From Sepioteuthis lessoniana (Eukaryota > Mollusca > Cephalopoda > Myopsida > Loliginidae): a stretch of DNA of 64,000 nt. Both the position numbers and the translations under genes were made by a program. Under the pieces are notes generated by a model. That model did no database searches and was not told the origin of the DNA. It was given only the letters and a program-made list of their open reading frames with translations. Position 1 is the stretch's first letter; each line of letters begins with the position of its first letter. Of this stretch, positions 11,296 to 21,625 are shown piece after piece. The DNA lies in assembly GCA_963585895.1 (NCBI GenBank), contig OY757904.1, positions 159,062,346 through 159,126,345 on the forward strand, in the 5' to 3' direction.

Positions 11296-12540
11296 GGCGT
11301 CTCAGTAAACATGGGACCTATGTGATTGCTTATAACTCTAGTAATGATAATATTGAGTTCTTTTTTTTTTTTCAGATTTGAAAATCGAATAATATAAAAA
11401 TTGTTAATCGTCGATCAAAATGCGTTGGACAAGAGAGGAAAATATATTTTACGTCACTACTTATTTGTAGAGAAAATCATTCAAAACTGTGCAAGCAAAA
11501 TTTTGCAGGAAGTTTAACAGTTATCCCCAGAAAAGCCAAATTTATTGGTGGGTCCACAAATTTCAAGCCATAGGATCAGTAAACAACCTCAACAAGAAGG
11601 CAAAAAATCCCAGATCAGGCATGAAGTTGACTGCGAAGTGTCCTGACAATGTGGATGCAGCGTGAGATTCTGTCGTAAAGAGGTCGAAAAAGTCCCTTCA
11701 AAGACGTTCTGAAGAACTTGATCTTTCACGTACATTGTTGCAAAGAATATTAAAGAAGGATTTTCAGCTGTATTCATAAAGAATCCGGATCAAGCATAAA
11801 CTCACGCCAGCTGACACGGAAAAATGTTTAGTGATGTATTGGTGGTTGGAGAACAAGATTGAAGAGGATCCTGACTTCTTTGATGATATTTGGTTCAGTG
11901 ACAAAGCACACTTCTGCCTCTGTGCGCAGGTCAGTAGCGATAACGAGGTGCTTCATATGTCCTTGCACTCTGTAAAATGCACGACCTGATTAGCCATGTC
12001 AGAACATGGAATAAGGCAAGGAGGCAGGCATAGTCACAAAGGAGTGTTACATTTATGTTCTGGGGGGGAATTTGGAACACGACGTGGTTTGAATCGGGAT
12101 GTGCAATGGTTCCAAGAAGATGGGGCAACTCCAGATACCGCCAACATCATAGTGGAGTTGCTCGACCATCAATTCTCTAATCGGCTGATCTCCAGGCGCC
12201 GCAAACCCGAGTGGACTCTGCATTTACCCGATCCCCCGCCCCGCGATTTAAAAAAAATCTCGGGGTGGGGTCCTTGAAGGACAACGTGCATGAGAACAAT
12301 CCATAGTCCATTGTTGAACTCAAAGTGGCCATCAATCAAAAGATTCGTGCCACACCTAAAAAATTCAAGTGTATCATCAGCGTAATGGTGGTAATTTGGA
12401 ACACGTAGTGTCAAAAATCCATCTTTTTAGCTAGAGACATCAGATCAATGGGTTTTTTTTATTGTTATTATATCAGCTTCCTGGACATACAATCTTCTTT
12501 TGAGTTTCTTGTCTCAGTAATAAATCATTATCATATTATC
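11296..12540 (+). mobile_element. Dead Tc1/mariner-superfamily transposon inside LINE copy c
   Basis: Begins with AGGGCGTCTCAGTAAACATG, the kind of terminus seen in this superfamily, just after a TA in the LINE. The transposase starts near 11420 (MRWTREENIF) with a helix-turn-helix region. The catalytic triad is traceable: WFSDKAHF (11890-11913), WFQEDGATPDTA (12106-12141) and the LPDPPPRDL block (12219-12245). Premature stops near 11468, 11664 and 11777 and frameshifts kill it. The right end is set by the return of LINE homology, because I could not find a clean matching terminal repeat. Confidence 0.75.
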
Positions 12541-12723
12541 TTAAGATACCCTGAACAGTGATGAAAGAAAAAGATTCAAAAAGAATATCTCAGACGAACA
12601 AAAAAGCTTTTCAAAACCAAACTATAGAGCAAGAATCTCATCATAGAGATAAACACCTGGTCTGACCCTCTTGTAAGATACTCGGGACCATTCTTAACGT
12701 GGACGAGGGAAGACCTTTATCAA

Positions 12724-13059
12724 ATGGATCAGAGGATAAGAAAACTAATGCTGACGCACAAAGCTTTACATTCAAGATATGACGTAAACGGCCGATATAT
12801 GTCAAGAAAAGAAGAAGGAAGAGGAGTCGCCAGTATTAAAGATGGCGTGGATACATCAATACGAAGACTCGAAGATGACATTACAAAGAGCAAAGAAAGA
12901 CTGTTTACCATGACCACAAACAGCACTGGCAGAGTAAAGATCAACAGAACAACAATAACTAGGAAACCGAAGTGGGAAGAAAAACAACTGTATGGATATT
13001 TCAAGCGACAAACTGACGAAATCTCACACGAGAAGATCTGGATGTGGTTAAGAATGTGA
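12724..13059 (+). pseudogene. LINE copy c thumb/connection fragment
   Basis: Open for 111 residues with MDQRIRKLMLTHKALHSRYD and SRKEEGRGVASIKDGVDTSI. The same stretch occurs at 4800-5080 in copy a and, on the minus strand, at 62540-62720 in copy d. In this LINE family it lies between the RT and the CCHC motif. It is a remnant that has no start codon of its own in the intact element. Confidence 0.7.
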
Positions 13060-13774
13060 ACCATTACAAGACTCTGAATCTCTTCCAATAGCAGCAAAAA
13101 ACAATGCCATAAGGACCAGTTATGTCAAAGCGAAAATAGATAGGACGCAACAGAATAGGAAGTACAGGTTATGTGGCGATAGAGACGAAACAATTAATTA
13201 CACAATAAGCGAACGCAGCAAACTAGCGCAAAAAGAGTACAAGTCTCGTCATGTCAGGATGTGGAAGGGGTTCCACGGGGAATTGTACAGGAAACTGAAA
13301 TTCGACCATACTACCAAACAATAATCTGTTCTGAAGAATGAGACACACAAAAGTCCTTGGGATTTTGAAATACAAGAAGATCACCTAATTCAGCCTGAAG
13401 ACCAGACTTAGTGATAATTAGCAAAAAAAAAAAAAAAAAAAAAGAAAAGAAAAAATAGAGAACTCGCGAAATTGTGGATTTTGCCGTCCCGGTGGACCAC
13501 AGAAAGAAAATTAAAGAAAACGAAAAGAGAGACAAATACTGGCCCAAAGCCTTGGCAAAGAGCTGGAAGAGTTAGAAATCGGAAGACAACCCAAAACCAT
13601 CTAAACTACAGCATTGTTGAGGTGGGCCAGAATACTAAGAAGAGTCCTGGAGGCTTGAAGATACTTGCTGTCACTCAGGTTGCCGTGAAAGACCATCAGC
13701 AAACGTTGGTGTGAAAAAGTCGCAAGAGTAATTATAATGATAATCTTCTGTTGATAATTCTTGCTATAGGTAAC

Positions 13775-14085
13775 TTTTATTTATAGAAAAAAATTAGTTA
13801 CATTGTAGTATCAAGTATTCCTTTCGAATAGGAATAATTCTTAAACAGATCTATTTAGCCCATAGTTGAGATCCTAAGAGGTACTACCATTTCGGGTCAG
13901 TGGACCTGGGAGTAATAACAATGAAGTGGTACACAACACTCGACAGTCCTCCATATTTGGAGTCTCACAAATTAGATGCTATTAAGTGTCAAACGGAGGA
14001 CACCCTTTTTTTTCGGGGGAGCGAAGTCTTACTCCTTTTCAGAAGAATACAGTCAGAGTATTCAAAGCCTCACAGGTAGGGTGGA
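13775..14085 (-). repeat. SINE-D copy (head, body and short linker)
   Basis: The body is in antisense on the plus strand: a CCATAGTTGAGATCCTAAGAG-like block, then CGGGTCAGTGGACCTGGGAGT and a GGACACCC...TCTTACTCC block. The linker at 13790-13855 has ATTGTAGTATCAAGTATTCC. No 3' tail block is recognised before the LINE end at 13745. Confidence 0.65.
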
Positions 14086-14159
14086 TCAATTGGTAATTAA
14101 ATTAATAATTAAACAATTGTCTCTTTAAATTATTGCCTTAAAGAAGTAGAGGGCCTAGA

Positions 14160-14161
14160 TA

Positions 14162-14196
<35 letters not shown>
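14160..14196. repeat. (TA)n microsatellite
   Basis: Perfect TA run inside an AT-rich stretch. The unassigned sequence from 14200 to 14480 shows no gene. Confidence 0.9.
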
Positions 14197-14198
<2 letters not shown>

Positions 14199-14485
14199 GT
14201 AACTGGAAGAAAACTCAAACCTGTTTAAATTGTCGTTATAAATTTATTTCGGCAAAGAATATAATCTTCGTTTCTTCAGATGACTTACACAATTTAACCA
14301 GGTATGAATTTTTCTTCTAATTGCATTGTATACGCTCAGTATGTGAGTTTTATTATATAAACCTGAAAATGAATATATAACAATAGACATGCATCGAGCA
14401 CTCCTATAGATTTATATGAAATTCCTCATATATTCTATACACAAATAACCGACACCCATTATCTTTGGGCGCCAATTGGATATTA

Positions 14486-14487
<2 letters not shown>

Positions 14488-14524
<37 letters not shown>
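14488..14524. repeat. (TA)n microsatellite
   Basis: Perfect TA run immediately beside a SINE-C 3' end, which may have inserted at it. Confidence 0.9.
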
Positions 14525-14525
<1 letters not shown>

Positions 14526-14527
<2 letters not shown>

Positions 14528-14800
14528 AAAAGTTGGCGATGGTAGTTGAGGGTGACCTGAATGATTCCTTTTCAATAGCTCTTACACCGATGTGTAGGGG
14601 AGGATTCTACTCCTTTTCCTGGATTGCTCCACTTTACTCTTGATATATACCTTATAATGTTGAGTGTTAAGCAAGGAGGTATTAAGTACCATTTTTTAGT
14701 CTTTGGTATGACTCAATCTGGGATTAAACCTTTGTCCCCTGAGCCATTGGCGAACACTCTACTCACTCGTAAAATACACCAGTTGCATCTCTGTATTAGA
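14526..14800 (-). repeat. SINE-C copy
   Basis: Minus-strand order: a tRNA-like head with A-box-like and B-box-like (GGTTTAATCCCAG) elements near 14770-14715, the middle with a CTCAACATTATAAGGTATAT-like block, and a 3' end carrying the ACTACCATCGCCAACTTTT motif. Matches 19465-19712 (same orientation) and 53590-53835 (opposite orientation). Confidence 0.75.
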
Positions 14801-14819
14801 GTAAGACCCTTCTCCCAAC

Positions 14820-15101
14820 GAGTATGCTGTATATGACACTAAACAATCTGATGCTTATTTTCCAATAATGCTGGAACTCTAGGAAATGCGGAGAACTCCT
14901 TTATTGCCATCGCTCCTATGTCCACTCTGACCCGGAGTGGTTGCACTTGATAAGGTCCTATCTATGGGTCAAATAAAACTTAACTGTGTACTTATGCTAA
15001 ACTGAATTGTTTGAAATAGAATTGTTTATTTGTATAAAATTGATTTGGCATTAAATAAGCTACAATGGTTGATATGCCATAAAACCAAACCAAACCTCTA
15101 C
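14820..15101 (+). repeat. SINE-D copy with the compact structure
   Basis: Best reference copy in the window. It runs head/body (14840-14970), one linker unit containing TAAACTGAATTGTTTGAAAT (14995-15045), then the 3' end TTGGCATTAAATAAGCTACA...GATATGCCATAAAACC with an (AACC)n tail at 15085-15101. It shows that the shared 3' end and the head belong to one element. Confidence 0.75.
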
Positions 15102-15639
15102 TCACTAGATAAGCGCACACATTGCTAAATTACTGCTGGTTGATAGGTTTTATAGCGTGTCAACCTTTGTTGGGTTTGGGTTATTCTATTCCAAAATCAG
15201 TTTAACAATTTTATAAAGTAAAAACATGTATCTTCACAATCATTATCAACATGTAAACACATTATACTTAGTTGCAATAACAATATTTAAGTGCCAGTGT
15301 ATTAATGCAGTTCATAATCATTTTAAACATAATCGCAAACAAACCGATAGATGCAATACTCCGAGGGTGTCAGATGACATATAGAAATCTCTTTACAATC
15401 TCTTTTCGCTTCTGGTCTTTGAACAATGGAGACAAAATATGGACAATTGTCAAGAACCTTTAGTATCTTTACGAGTATTCCACACTCATGACCTTTTGTG
15501 AAATTAAGAGGAATTTTTTATTTACAATAAGGAGCTTAGGCTTTCATTCGAACTCCGATCGCCAGTTTTATTTCTGTATTGTGATCGTAACTTTAGCCTG
15601 TACTTCATTCTTAGCCTGTGTATATCCTGGAAGCGTCTC

Positions 15640-15672
15640 TGTGTGTGTTTGTGTGTGTGTGTGTGTGTGTGC
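15640..15672. repeat. (TG)n microsatellite
   Basis: TG repeat with a few interruptions. It generates a spurious Val-Cys-rich frame on plus and a Thr-His-rich frame on minus. Confidence 0.9.
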
Positions 15673-15879
15673 TTGCGCATGTGAGTTGATATATCCTCAT
15701 ATCTTCGTCTACCTGAACTTAATACACTAAAATATAAGCTAACTGATAATAAACGTCCACCAACCGACAAAATTTGTTTGTTAGCAATCGAAGGCGAAAC
15801 GTGTGATCTGTATCTCAACGATTGCTCAAACACTATGCGTGAAACTTTCATTTTTTGACTCAGTAATGGCTAGAAAATG

Positions 15880-15890
15880 CTTGACAAGGT
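15880..15890. repeat. Target-site duplication, left copy
   Basis: CTTGACAAGGT. Identical to 18595-18605 and directly abuts the GAT-type tail of the RTE element. Confidence 0.85.
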
Positions 15891-15904
15891 CATCATCATC
15901 ATCA

Positions 15905-17617
15905 TCATATCGTGCTGGCAGCACGGGTATCCCTGACCCTCTCTCGCCACTCCTCCCTATCGTTCATCGCCCTAGGTAGGTTTTCAGGACAACATCCTGT
16001 ATCCTCACATAGCTGCTGAATGTACGTTCGAGCTGGTCGTCCTGCTTTTGCGCGGCCATGTGTGGGGATCCATAAGAGTACATCTCTTATGAGTTCATCT
16101 CTGCTTCTCCAGCAGTGTCCTACATGTCTGGTTCGTCTAACTTGAATAGTTTTTGTGATAGGGGGCAGGTGGCCGTACAGTTGGTGTCTTGTGGGGTGTT
16201 GCTGCCAGGACTTGTTTAGGATTGCACGCAGCATTCTTGTGTAATTGCCATCTAGTTTCTTCTCCAGCCGTTTTGTTAGCGTCCATGTAGTGCATCCATA
16301 TAGCAGTATCGATGTGACCGCTGCCTGGAAGAAACTGCGTTTCATTTTATCGGTTAGGTCTGATTTCCATATAATTGATAGCCTATTGATAGCTGTCCAT
16401 GCTTTCGTTAACCTCGTTTCGATGTCCTTTTCGGTTGATTCGACGCTGCTTCCTAGGTACGTGAATTTGTCTACTAGTTTAAGTGGGGTTCCTTCTAGAG
16501 TGGAGATATCCCCCGTTTGATTATAGCACATATATTCCGTTTTGTGTGCATTAACATAGAGGCCTATGCTTGCTGCTGCTCGTTCCAAACTATGCAGAAG
16601 TGTTTCGGCTTGGTCAGGTGTATTTGCCAGTATCGCTATGTCATCGGCGTAGTCGGCGTCGGTAATTGTTGTTGCGGGGTATCTTCTGCTTCTTTTCTTC
16701 GTCAGTTCGAAGCCATTCTCTTTGATTTTGTCAATCGATGTTCTAAGTACGTAGTCTAGACAAATGATAAAGAGGTACGGGGCCAGCGTGTCCCCTTGTA
16801 GTACTCCTGCTACAATGTCAAAGTATTCTGTGTCTCCATCCTGTGATCGTACTTTTACTTTAGTGTTTCTATAGAGAATCGTTATTGCCGCTACGGTTTC
16901 TTTAGGTATGCCGTACGCTAGTAGTATTTGTTCCATCTTTCCTCTGTGAATGGAGTCGAAAGCCTTGGTAAAGTCGACAAATATTAATGTCGCTTGTAGG
17001 TTCTTTGCCCGTACACCTTCAAGGATTCTGCGGATGGTTAATATTTGTGAGGTCGTGGATCTATTTCTTCGGAAGCCATTTTGGTTTTTTCTAAGTATGT
17101 TGTCGATTTTGGGTTCTATTCGGTTTCGTAGTAGGGCATTGTAGATTTTGGCTGCTATGGATGTAAGTGTTATGCCTCGGTAGTTTTTGGCTAATCCGAG
17201 GCCCCCCTTTTTAGGGAAGGGGAGTATGCATCCCTTCATCCATCTATCTATCGGATTTTGATTGTATACTGCGTTGCAGTGTCGGAGCAGTATGTCGTCG
17301 AATTGTCTGGTCTTCCATACTTCCGGGGGAATTTCGTCCAGCCCTGCAGCTTTCCTATTTTTAATTTTTCTGAGAACCGAGTCGAGTTCTTCTTGTGTGA
17401 ACGGTCCTAGTTTAATGTCTAATTGTTTGCTAATTATTCTGGTGATTGGTTCATGCGTTATTTTTGGTGGGTTTCCAAGTAAGTTTTCGAAGTGCTGTTT
17501 CCACAGTTTTATTCTTTCTTGTTGGTTTGCTGCTTTAAGTTTTGCTTTGGCTGTGTTCTTTCTTCTGCTCACTTCGTTTATTGTTTGCCAGGCTATTCTA
17601 GATTGTCTATCTTCCAC
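15905..17617 (-). CDS. RTE LINE reverse transcriptase, 570-codon open frame
   Basis: Copies element RNA into DNA at a nicked target. Motifs by residue: KAAGLDEIP (89-97), NYRGITL (145-151), GFRRNRST (181-188), FVDFTKAFDS with the first catalytic Asp (213-222), GVLQGDTLAP (271-280) and DYADDIAIL with the Asp pair (322-330). A C-terminal region with GHCWRSRDEL near 500 and a DREEWRERVRDTRAA end follow. No stop in 570 codons and all catalytic Asp residues are kept. The frame given starts at a GTG, but coding similarity continues upstream without a stop to about 17735, where an A7 run shifts the frame, so this is not a native start. The endonuclease domain needed for autonomy is detached by inversion. 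Confidence 0.9.
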   Translation of the reverse strand: MEDRQSRIAWQTINEVSRRKNTAKAKLKAANQQERIKLWKQHFENLLGNPPKITHEPITRIISKQLDIKLGPFTQEELDSVLRKIKNRKAAGLDEIPPEVWKTRQFDDILLRHCNAVYNQNPIDRWMKGCILPFPKKGGLGLAKNYRGITLTSIAAKIYNALLRNRIEPKIDNILRKNQNGFRRNRSTTSQILTIRRILEGVRAKNLQATLIFVDFTKAFDSIHRGKMEQILLAYGIPKETVAAITILYRNTKVKVRSQDGDTEYFDIVAGVLQGDTLAPYLFIICLDYVLRTSIDKIKENGFELTKKRSRRYPATTITDADYADDIAILANTPDQAETLLHSLERAAASIGLYVNAHKTEYMCYNQTGDISTLEGTPLKLVDKFTYLGSSVESTEKDIETRLTKAWTAINRLSIIWKSDLTDKMKRSFFQAAVTSILLYGCTTWTLTKRLEKKLDGNYTRMLRAILNKSWQQHPTRHQLYGHLPPITKTIQVRRTRHVGHCWRSRDELIRDVLLWIPTHGRAKAGRPARTYIQQLCEDTGCCPENLPRAMNDREEWRERVRDTRAASTI

Positions 17618-18085
17618 CGAGTCTCTAATCTTATCTATCTGATTTTGAATGTATTCTGTCTGTTCCTTTATATATATGCCTGCTAATTGATATTGTGCCG
17701 TTTTTAGTTTTAAGGCATTTGTGTTTGTTGGGTTTTTTTCGATAGTTTTTGGAGGCTGTTTTCACTAGTGCACGTTTTTCTCTCACCGCTAAAGTTTCCC
17801 ATGGGACTCTATATTTAGTTTTAATTTTTGTTGGAATGTATTTTGCTGCTGCCTCGAGGTGTGCATTGACGAAATTTTCATATTCGTCGTTTGGTGTACT
17901 TTTTTCCGTCTTTTCTTGTAGTGTTTCGAATCTGTTTTTTTAATTCTAATACGTATTTATCTCTTATATCTTTGTTGTTTAATAGGGCCCAGTCATAGTG
18001 TTTGGTGGTCGCTGTTCGTTTGGCGTTTTTTTTCGTTGGCTTAGCCGTATTTTCGCCGTGACTATTCGGTGATCGGTGGACACAC
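17618..18085 (-). pseudogene. RTE linker between endonuclease and RT, frameshifted
   Basis: Minus strand carries LKLKTAQYQLAG...EQTEYIQNQIDKI, then upstream SKNYRKKP in another frame (shift at the A7 run near 17735), then sequence up to a TDHRIVTAKI block at about 18045-18075, the conserved end of an APE endonuclease. The same order occurs in the fragment at 44790-45350, which confirms it as element sequence. The segment stops just upstream of FEGVSTDHRIVT, where the inversion join lies. Confidence 0.8.
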
Positions 18086-18594
18086 CCTCAAAAGAGGAGT
18101 ATGCCTACACAGATACACGCACACAGAAGATATCAAATATCACGAAACTGGCAATGGCTGGTCGCTCGCCACTGTATCCGCATGGAAAAACTCTGTCAAC
18201 GCCGCAGTAGGAGGGGTAGGATTACTTATAGGACCTAGAGCACTAAAAACGCTTAATAGCGTTGAGAAAATACAACCTAGAATGATGGCAGCTACATTTA
18301 ACGGAAACCCCAGAGCAACAATCATCTCATGCTACAGCCCCACCAATGTTAGTGAAGAAACTGAACTAGTCACTTTCTACGATGAGTTATCCTCATTAGT
18401 GCGTAGCATCCCGAAACACAACATGTTAGTCATTGGCGGAGACATGAATGCCCAAATCGGGAAAAACGGAAACAACAAATACAGCCTCCACAACACGTCA
18501 AATAGGAATGGGCAACATCTAACAGATTTCATGATAGAAAATAGATTAGCATGCCTCAATACAAACTACCAAAAAAGAGAGGGCAAACTATGGA
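18086..18594 (+). pseudogene. Inverted APE endonuclease domain of the RTE element
   Basis: Open on plus to the stop near 18597. It contains WSLATVSAWKN, then ISCYSPTN (CYSPTN is the usual conserved strand), GGDMNAQIG with the catalytic Asp/Asn pair, and a SNRNGQHLTDFMIEN block. These are the hallmarks of an apurinic-endonuclease-type LINE nuclease that nicks the target. The N-terminal third and the final SDH block are absent here; the SDH-equivalent block lies on the opposite strand at 18045-18075. About 30 codons between GKLWT and FEGVS are missing at the inversion. Confidence 0.85.
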
Positions 18595-18605
18595 CTTGAC
18601 AAGGT
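18595..18605. repeat. Target-site duplication, right copy
   Basis: CTTGACAAGGT, identical to 15880-15890. The first two or three bases also fit element sequence after the LWT codons, so a short microhomology at the second priming site is possible. Confidence 0.85.
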
Positions 18606-19070
18606 AGATGACATTAATTTCACTAAGATGAAATAAGTGTGGCTAAATACGATAAAAGAACAAATGATGGAGGAGGAGGAGTTTACAGTGAGGTATCAAT
18701 TCTACAAGTAGATCAGCCAACCAGTAAATGTTTGGACAAAATCAATGATAACTTATGAAATCTATTTGAACTAGTATCATTGGTTGAGGTTTGGGTCCAA
18801 TATTAAAAGCCAGGGCTTTGAATGTTGATTTTCAAAGCAAGCAGACGAAATCCATAGAGGAGATTGGAGCTACATAATCTTCACAATAACAAATTTCTCT
18901 TATTTTATCTCAGTGCTTCGTTCAGATAAGTCTAGTAAATATAAAAAGATGTAATGTACAATTGATTCTTTCTAAAGAATAAATGAATCATTAAATGAGT
19001 GGAAGTGAATAATGTTGGTCATTCTGTCGGTGAGGTTTTGAATATGCAGACTCTAGCACCAATAGAGGAA
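18606..19070. other. No gene seen
   Basis: Unassigned AT-rich sequence with no frame of interest. It is contiguous with the flank left of 15880 once the RTE is removed. Confidence 0.6.
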
Positions 19071-19074
19071 TAAA

Positions 19075-19420
19075 CCCACTCAAAGGGGGGCGCTAGTTTT
19101 GACATTAAACGGCATCTAATATTGAGGCTCTTGCTCTAGAAATCTGAGGAGAGGAGAGTTATCCATTTTTTGCCATTACTTCCATGTCAACTCAGACTCG
19201 GTGTCGTAAGACCGATTCGGGTTCAATCTATGGATTCACCACCGTCTGTTTAAAGATTATTTGTATTCGATAGGACCATAGACAAAAGAAAAAAAAATTT
19301 AAGAAACAATTATATAAAACTGTAAATATGAAAGTCCAATGAACGCACTTTCCGAAACTTTAGGCATAAAATAATCCATGACGAGTTGACATACCGTTGC
19401 AATCAATCAATAATTTTGTT
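19075..19420 (+). repeat. SINE-D copy with (AATC)n-type tail
   Basis: Body at 19100-19260 (TTTGCCATTACTTCCATGTC, then GGTTCAATCTATGG). Tail block at 19335-19415 with CAATGAACGCACTTTCC, GGCATAAAATAATCC and GTTGACATACCGTT, ending in AATCAATCAAT. The 3' end is homologous to the (AACC)n-tailed form but terminates in a different tetranucleotide. Confidence 0.7.
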
Positions 19421-19459
19421 ATAATATTTGAACAATAGTAAAGGAAAATATAACGTAAA

Positions 19460-19712
19460 AAAAAGTTGGCGACCGTAGTCGACTCGAAGGTTCCCTTTTC
19501 AATAGCTACTACACCGAGGTGTAGGGACGGGCGCTACACCTTTCCCTGGATTGCTCCATTTTACCCTTTATATGTACCTTATATTGCTGAGTGTTAAGCA
19601 AGGAGATATCAAATACCATTTTTTAAGTCTTTGGTATGACGTGACCTGGGATTGAACCCAGGTCTCCTGGACCATTGGCGAACATTCTACCCACTCGACC
19701 AATGTGCCGGTT
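19460..19712 (-). repeat. SINE-C copy with clear tRNA-like head
   Basis: On the minus strand the head at 19712-19640 reads as a near-complete tRNA-like sequence: A-box TGGTCGAGTGGGTA, anticodon region around GTTCGCC, and B-box GGGTTCAATCC framed by a paired ACCTGGG/CCCAGGT arm. Body and 3' end match 14526-14800. A nonfunctional SINE head is the best reading, since the sequence continues into a repeated body instead of a Pol III terminator. Confidence 0.8.
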
Positions 19713-19774
19713 TTCAATATAACATAATTCTATTTAATTATATATTCACATCAGAAGAATTATCTTTATAAGCA

Positions 19775-20010
19775 GCTTCAAGGTTTGTTTGTTTTTTGTT
19801 TTTTTTTTGTTGTTTAATAGCATAACAAACTTCGTGGGTTATGTAATGCCTAAGCAATCCTTGTACCAGTATTGGTACTATTGAACCCATATCTGGGAGA
19901 ATAAGATTGTTCATACCTTTCACAAGGGACATTAGTCCAAAAGTGAATGTAATTGCGGGACTGGATCTCGAACTCGGTTATTACACTTCGAAAACTTTTC
20001 TTAGGTTATG
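19775..20010 (-). repeat. SINE-B copy
   Basis: Minus-strand order matches 51302-51537: a tRNA-like head with a GAGTTCGAGATCC B-box-like element near 19970, then the GTGAAAGGTATGAACAATCTTATTCTCC block, then a 3' end with GGCATTACATAACCC. The 3' tail is A-rich (T-rich run at 19785-19810 on plus). Confidence 0.7.
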
Positions 20011-20084
20011 GGATCCCCTTTGAGGATTGAGCTTGTTGCATACTTCGTGCATGCTCGGTGTTTCAGCTCATGTCGTCATTATCA

Positions 20085-20111
20085 TCAACTACACAGATTC
20101 TCTTGAATCTC

Positions 20112-20142
<31 letters not shown>

Positions 20143-20440
20143 AGCCATCAATTCCTATTAGCCATCGCTCTTAGTAAGTCGTCACAATGTCACCCAGTGT
20201 CCGCACAGTGCTTATAAATATCGGTATTTACTGGTTGACCAACACTGAGGTGTCCTGTTGGAGTCCATAGAAGAACGTCATATATGAATTCGTTCTTACT
20301 TCTCCAGCAGTAAGTACCCAGCATTTCTTGTCCATCTTACTTGAATGGATTGCGAGATAGGAAGTAAGTTACCGAGTAGCTGCTGTTTTGTGGGGTAGTC
20401 CTTTCCAGGATTTGTTTAAAATAGTTCGCAGCATTCTAAG
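20085..20440 (-). mobile_element. RTE LINE 3' fragment with (CT)n expansion
   Basis: Decayed copy of the RTE C-terminus. The CTTCTCCAGCAG (HCWRS-coding) block lies at about 20298-20309, and further blocks run to a GCAGCATTC block at 20420. A perfect (CT)n run (20110-20142) lies where the element codes for EEWRERVRD, a naturally GA-rich stretch. The tail at 20078-20096 has CATCATTATCATC. Confidence 0.75.
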
Positions 20441-21335
20441 AATGATAATATTTTGAATATGGATTTTAAAGGCAAGTTAACCTTTTCTACTTGAAAGATT
20501 AGTGCAATACAATTTTCCATCTACGAATTTCTCAACATTTAGCTCCATCTTTAGGAAATATGAAAGCATACTTAAAATACGTTTTGTCGTAAACTCTTTT
20601 AAATGACAAATAAAGAGAATTTTATTTCGAAACTAGTCTAATGAGACTCCTTTGTACTTTCTGTTGATAATTTACCAGTAACAATAGTCTTCGATCTTCT
20701 TTCCCCCTTTCATTATTTGCATATCCTTGACGTTTTCGCCTCGTTTACATATGCATATACATTCAGGTAACCATACACAAAGTCTTTTTTTAGACTTTGA
20801 GAAGTGCTTAGTTGGTGCGTATGTGTCGGGGTGGGGTGTAAGGAGCGTTCAGTATTGTAGAACTTCCTGCCGAATAACTGCGGCTACTTTTCTGTTTCCT
20901 GGATGGAAGACACTAGAAACGAACTGATGAGTCCAAGATGGTTCACATCCTGTTTCATCAAATAAGTTGAAATATGATCAACTCGTATAGGGATTTGCAA
21001 TCAGAGGAACACTAAACCAGGGTACGATATCAAGGTGTTATCACGGTAAAGTATGGAAACACTGAAGACCCAATTACTTTGGACAAGGAGAAACCTCACA
21101 AGTTTTTCAATGCATTTCGTAAGTATATATATTAACGTTGACATTATCGGATAGGTTTTTACCCTAATTTAAATAGATGTACTTAAAAGAAAACAAGAAT
21201 CCTTCCCCTTGAAACAATAGATGCCATCGAAGAGAGATCGATGATATATACAATGACAAAATAAAATCATAATACCCAGAATATGTTTTTGATTTATTCA
21301 AGATAAAACGAATATATTGATATAGCTAGATTACA
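20441..21335. other. No gene seen
   Basis: AT-rich. One 66-codon plus frame (20727-20927) is more GC-rich than its surroundings, but it has no recognisable domain and no convincing splice context. Left unannotated. Confidence 0.5.
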
Positions 21336-21344
21336 GTAAAAAGT

Positions 21345-21565
21345 TTGCTAAATCTTGGAAGTGGCACCCCACAACACAGCAACTTTACAGCCACCTATCT
21401 CCAATCACAAGAACTATCCAAGTAAGACGGACCTGTCTTGCTGGGCACTATTGGAGAAGTAAGAACGAACAAACCCATCAATATTGGCGACCAGCAACTT
21501 CACTTATCAGCTCTGTGTGGATAGTGGATGCAGTCTAGAGGATCTATCAAGAATGATGGTTGATA

Positions 21566-21625
<60 letters not shown>

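Larger units (their letters stand above)
10369..13745 (+). mobile_element. Decayed CCHC-type LINE, copy c, split by a Tc1/mariner element
   Basis: Parallels copy a: RT motif A as MAWIDNKKVYNMVP (10763-10803), the GIF-x-RDAL block (10940-10970), the FMDVKKLFARNEK block near 11085 where the usual DD pair reads DV, and the IEKCA and GEKE blocks to 11295. Homology resumes at about 12541 with the thumb region, an open frame at 12724-13059, a CCHC region near 13160-13220 and the endonuclease-like tail to 13740. The insertion at 11296-12540 interrupts the sequence between the GEKE block and the thumb. Many stops; inactive. Confidence 0.8.
15891..18594 (-). mobile_element. RTE-type LINE with 5' inversion, bounded by an 11-bp target duplication
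   Basis: The 3' end, on the minus strand, is a (GAT)n tail (15891-15908) directly after the last codons. The RT frame and its upstream linker run on the minus strand from about 18085 down to 15905. From about 18086 to 18594 the upstream endonuclease domain is present in the opposite orientation. Flanks carry a perfect 11-bp duplication. This arrangement (3' part normal, 5' part inverted, some sequence missing at the join) is what twin priming produces in LINEs. The longest uninterrupted RT frame in the window is here, so this is probably one of the youngest insertions. Confidence 0.9.

Noticed and set aside
16245-17642. Long plus-strand open frames opposite the RTE RT
   Set aside because: They are antisense shadows of the RT frame; composition and motifs belong to the minus strand.
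19640-19712. tRNA gene on the minus strand
   Set aside because: A and B boxes are good, but the sequence continues into a SINE body repeated at two other loci and lacks a proper acceptor end and terminator.
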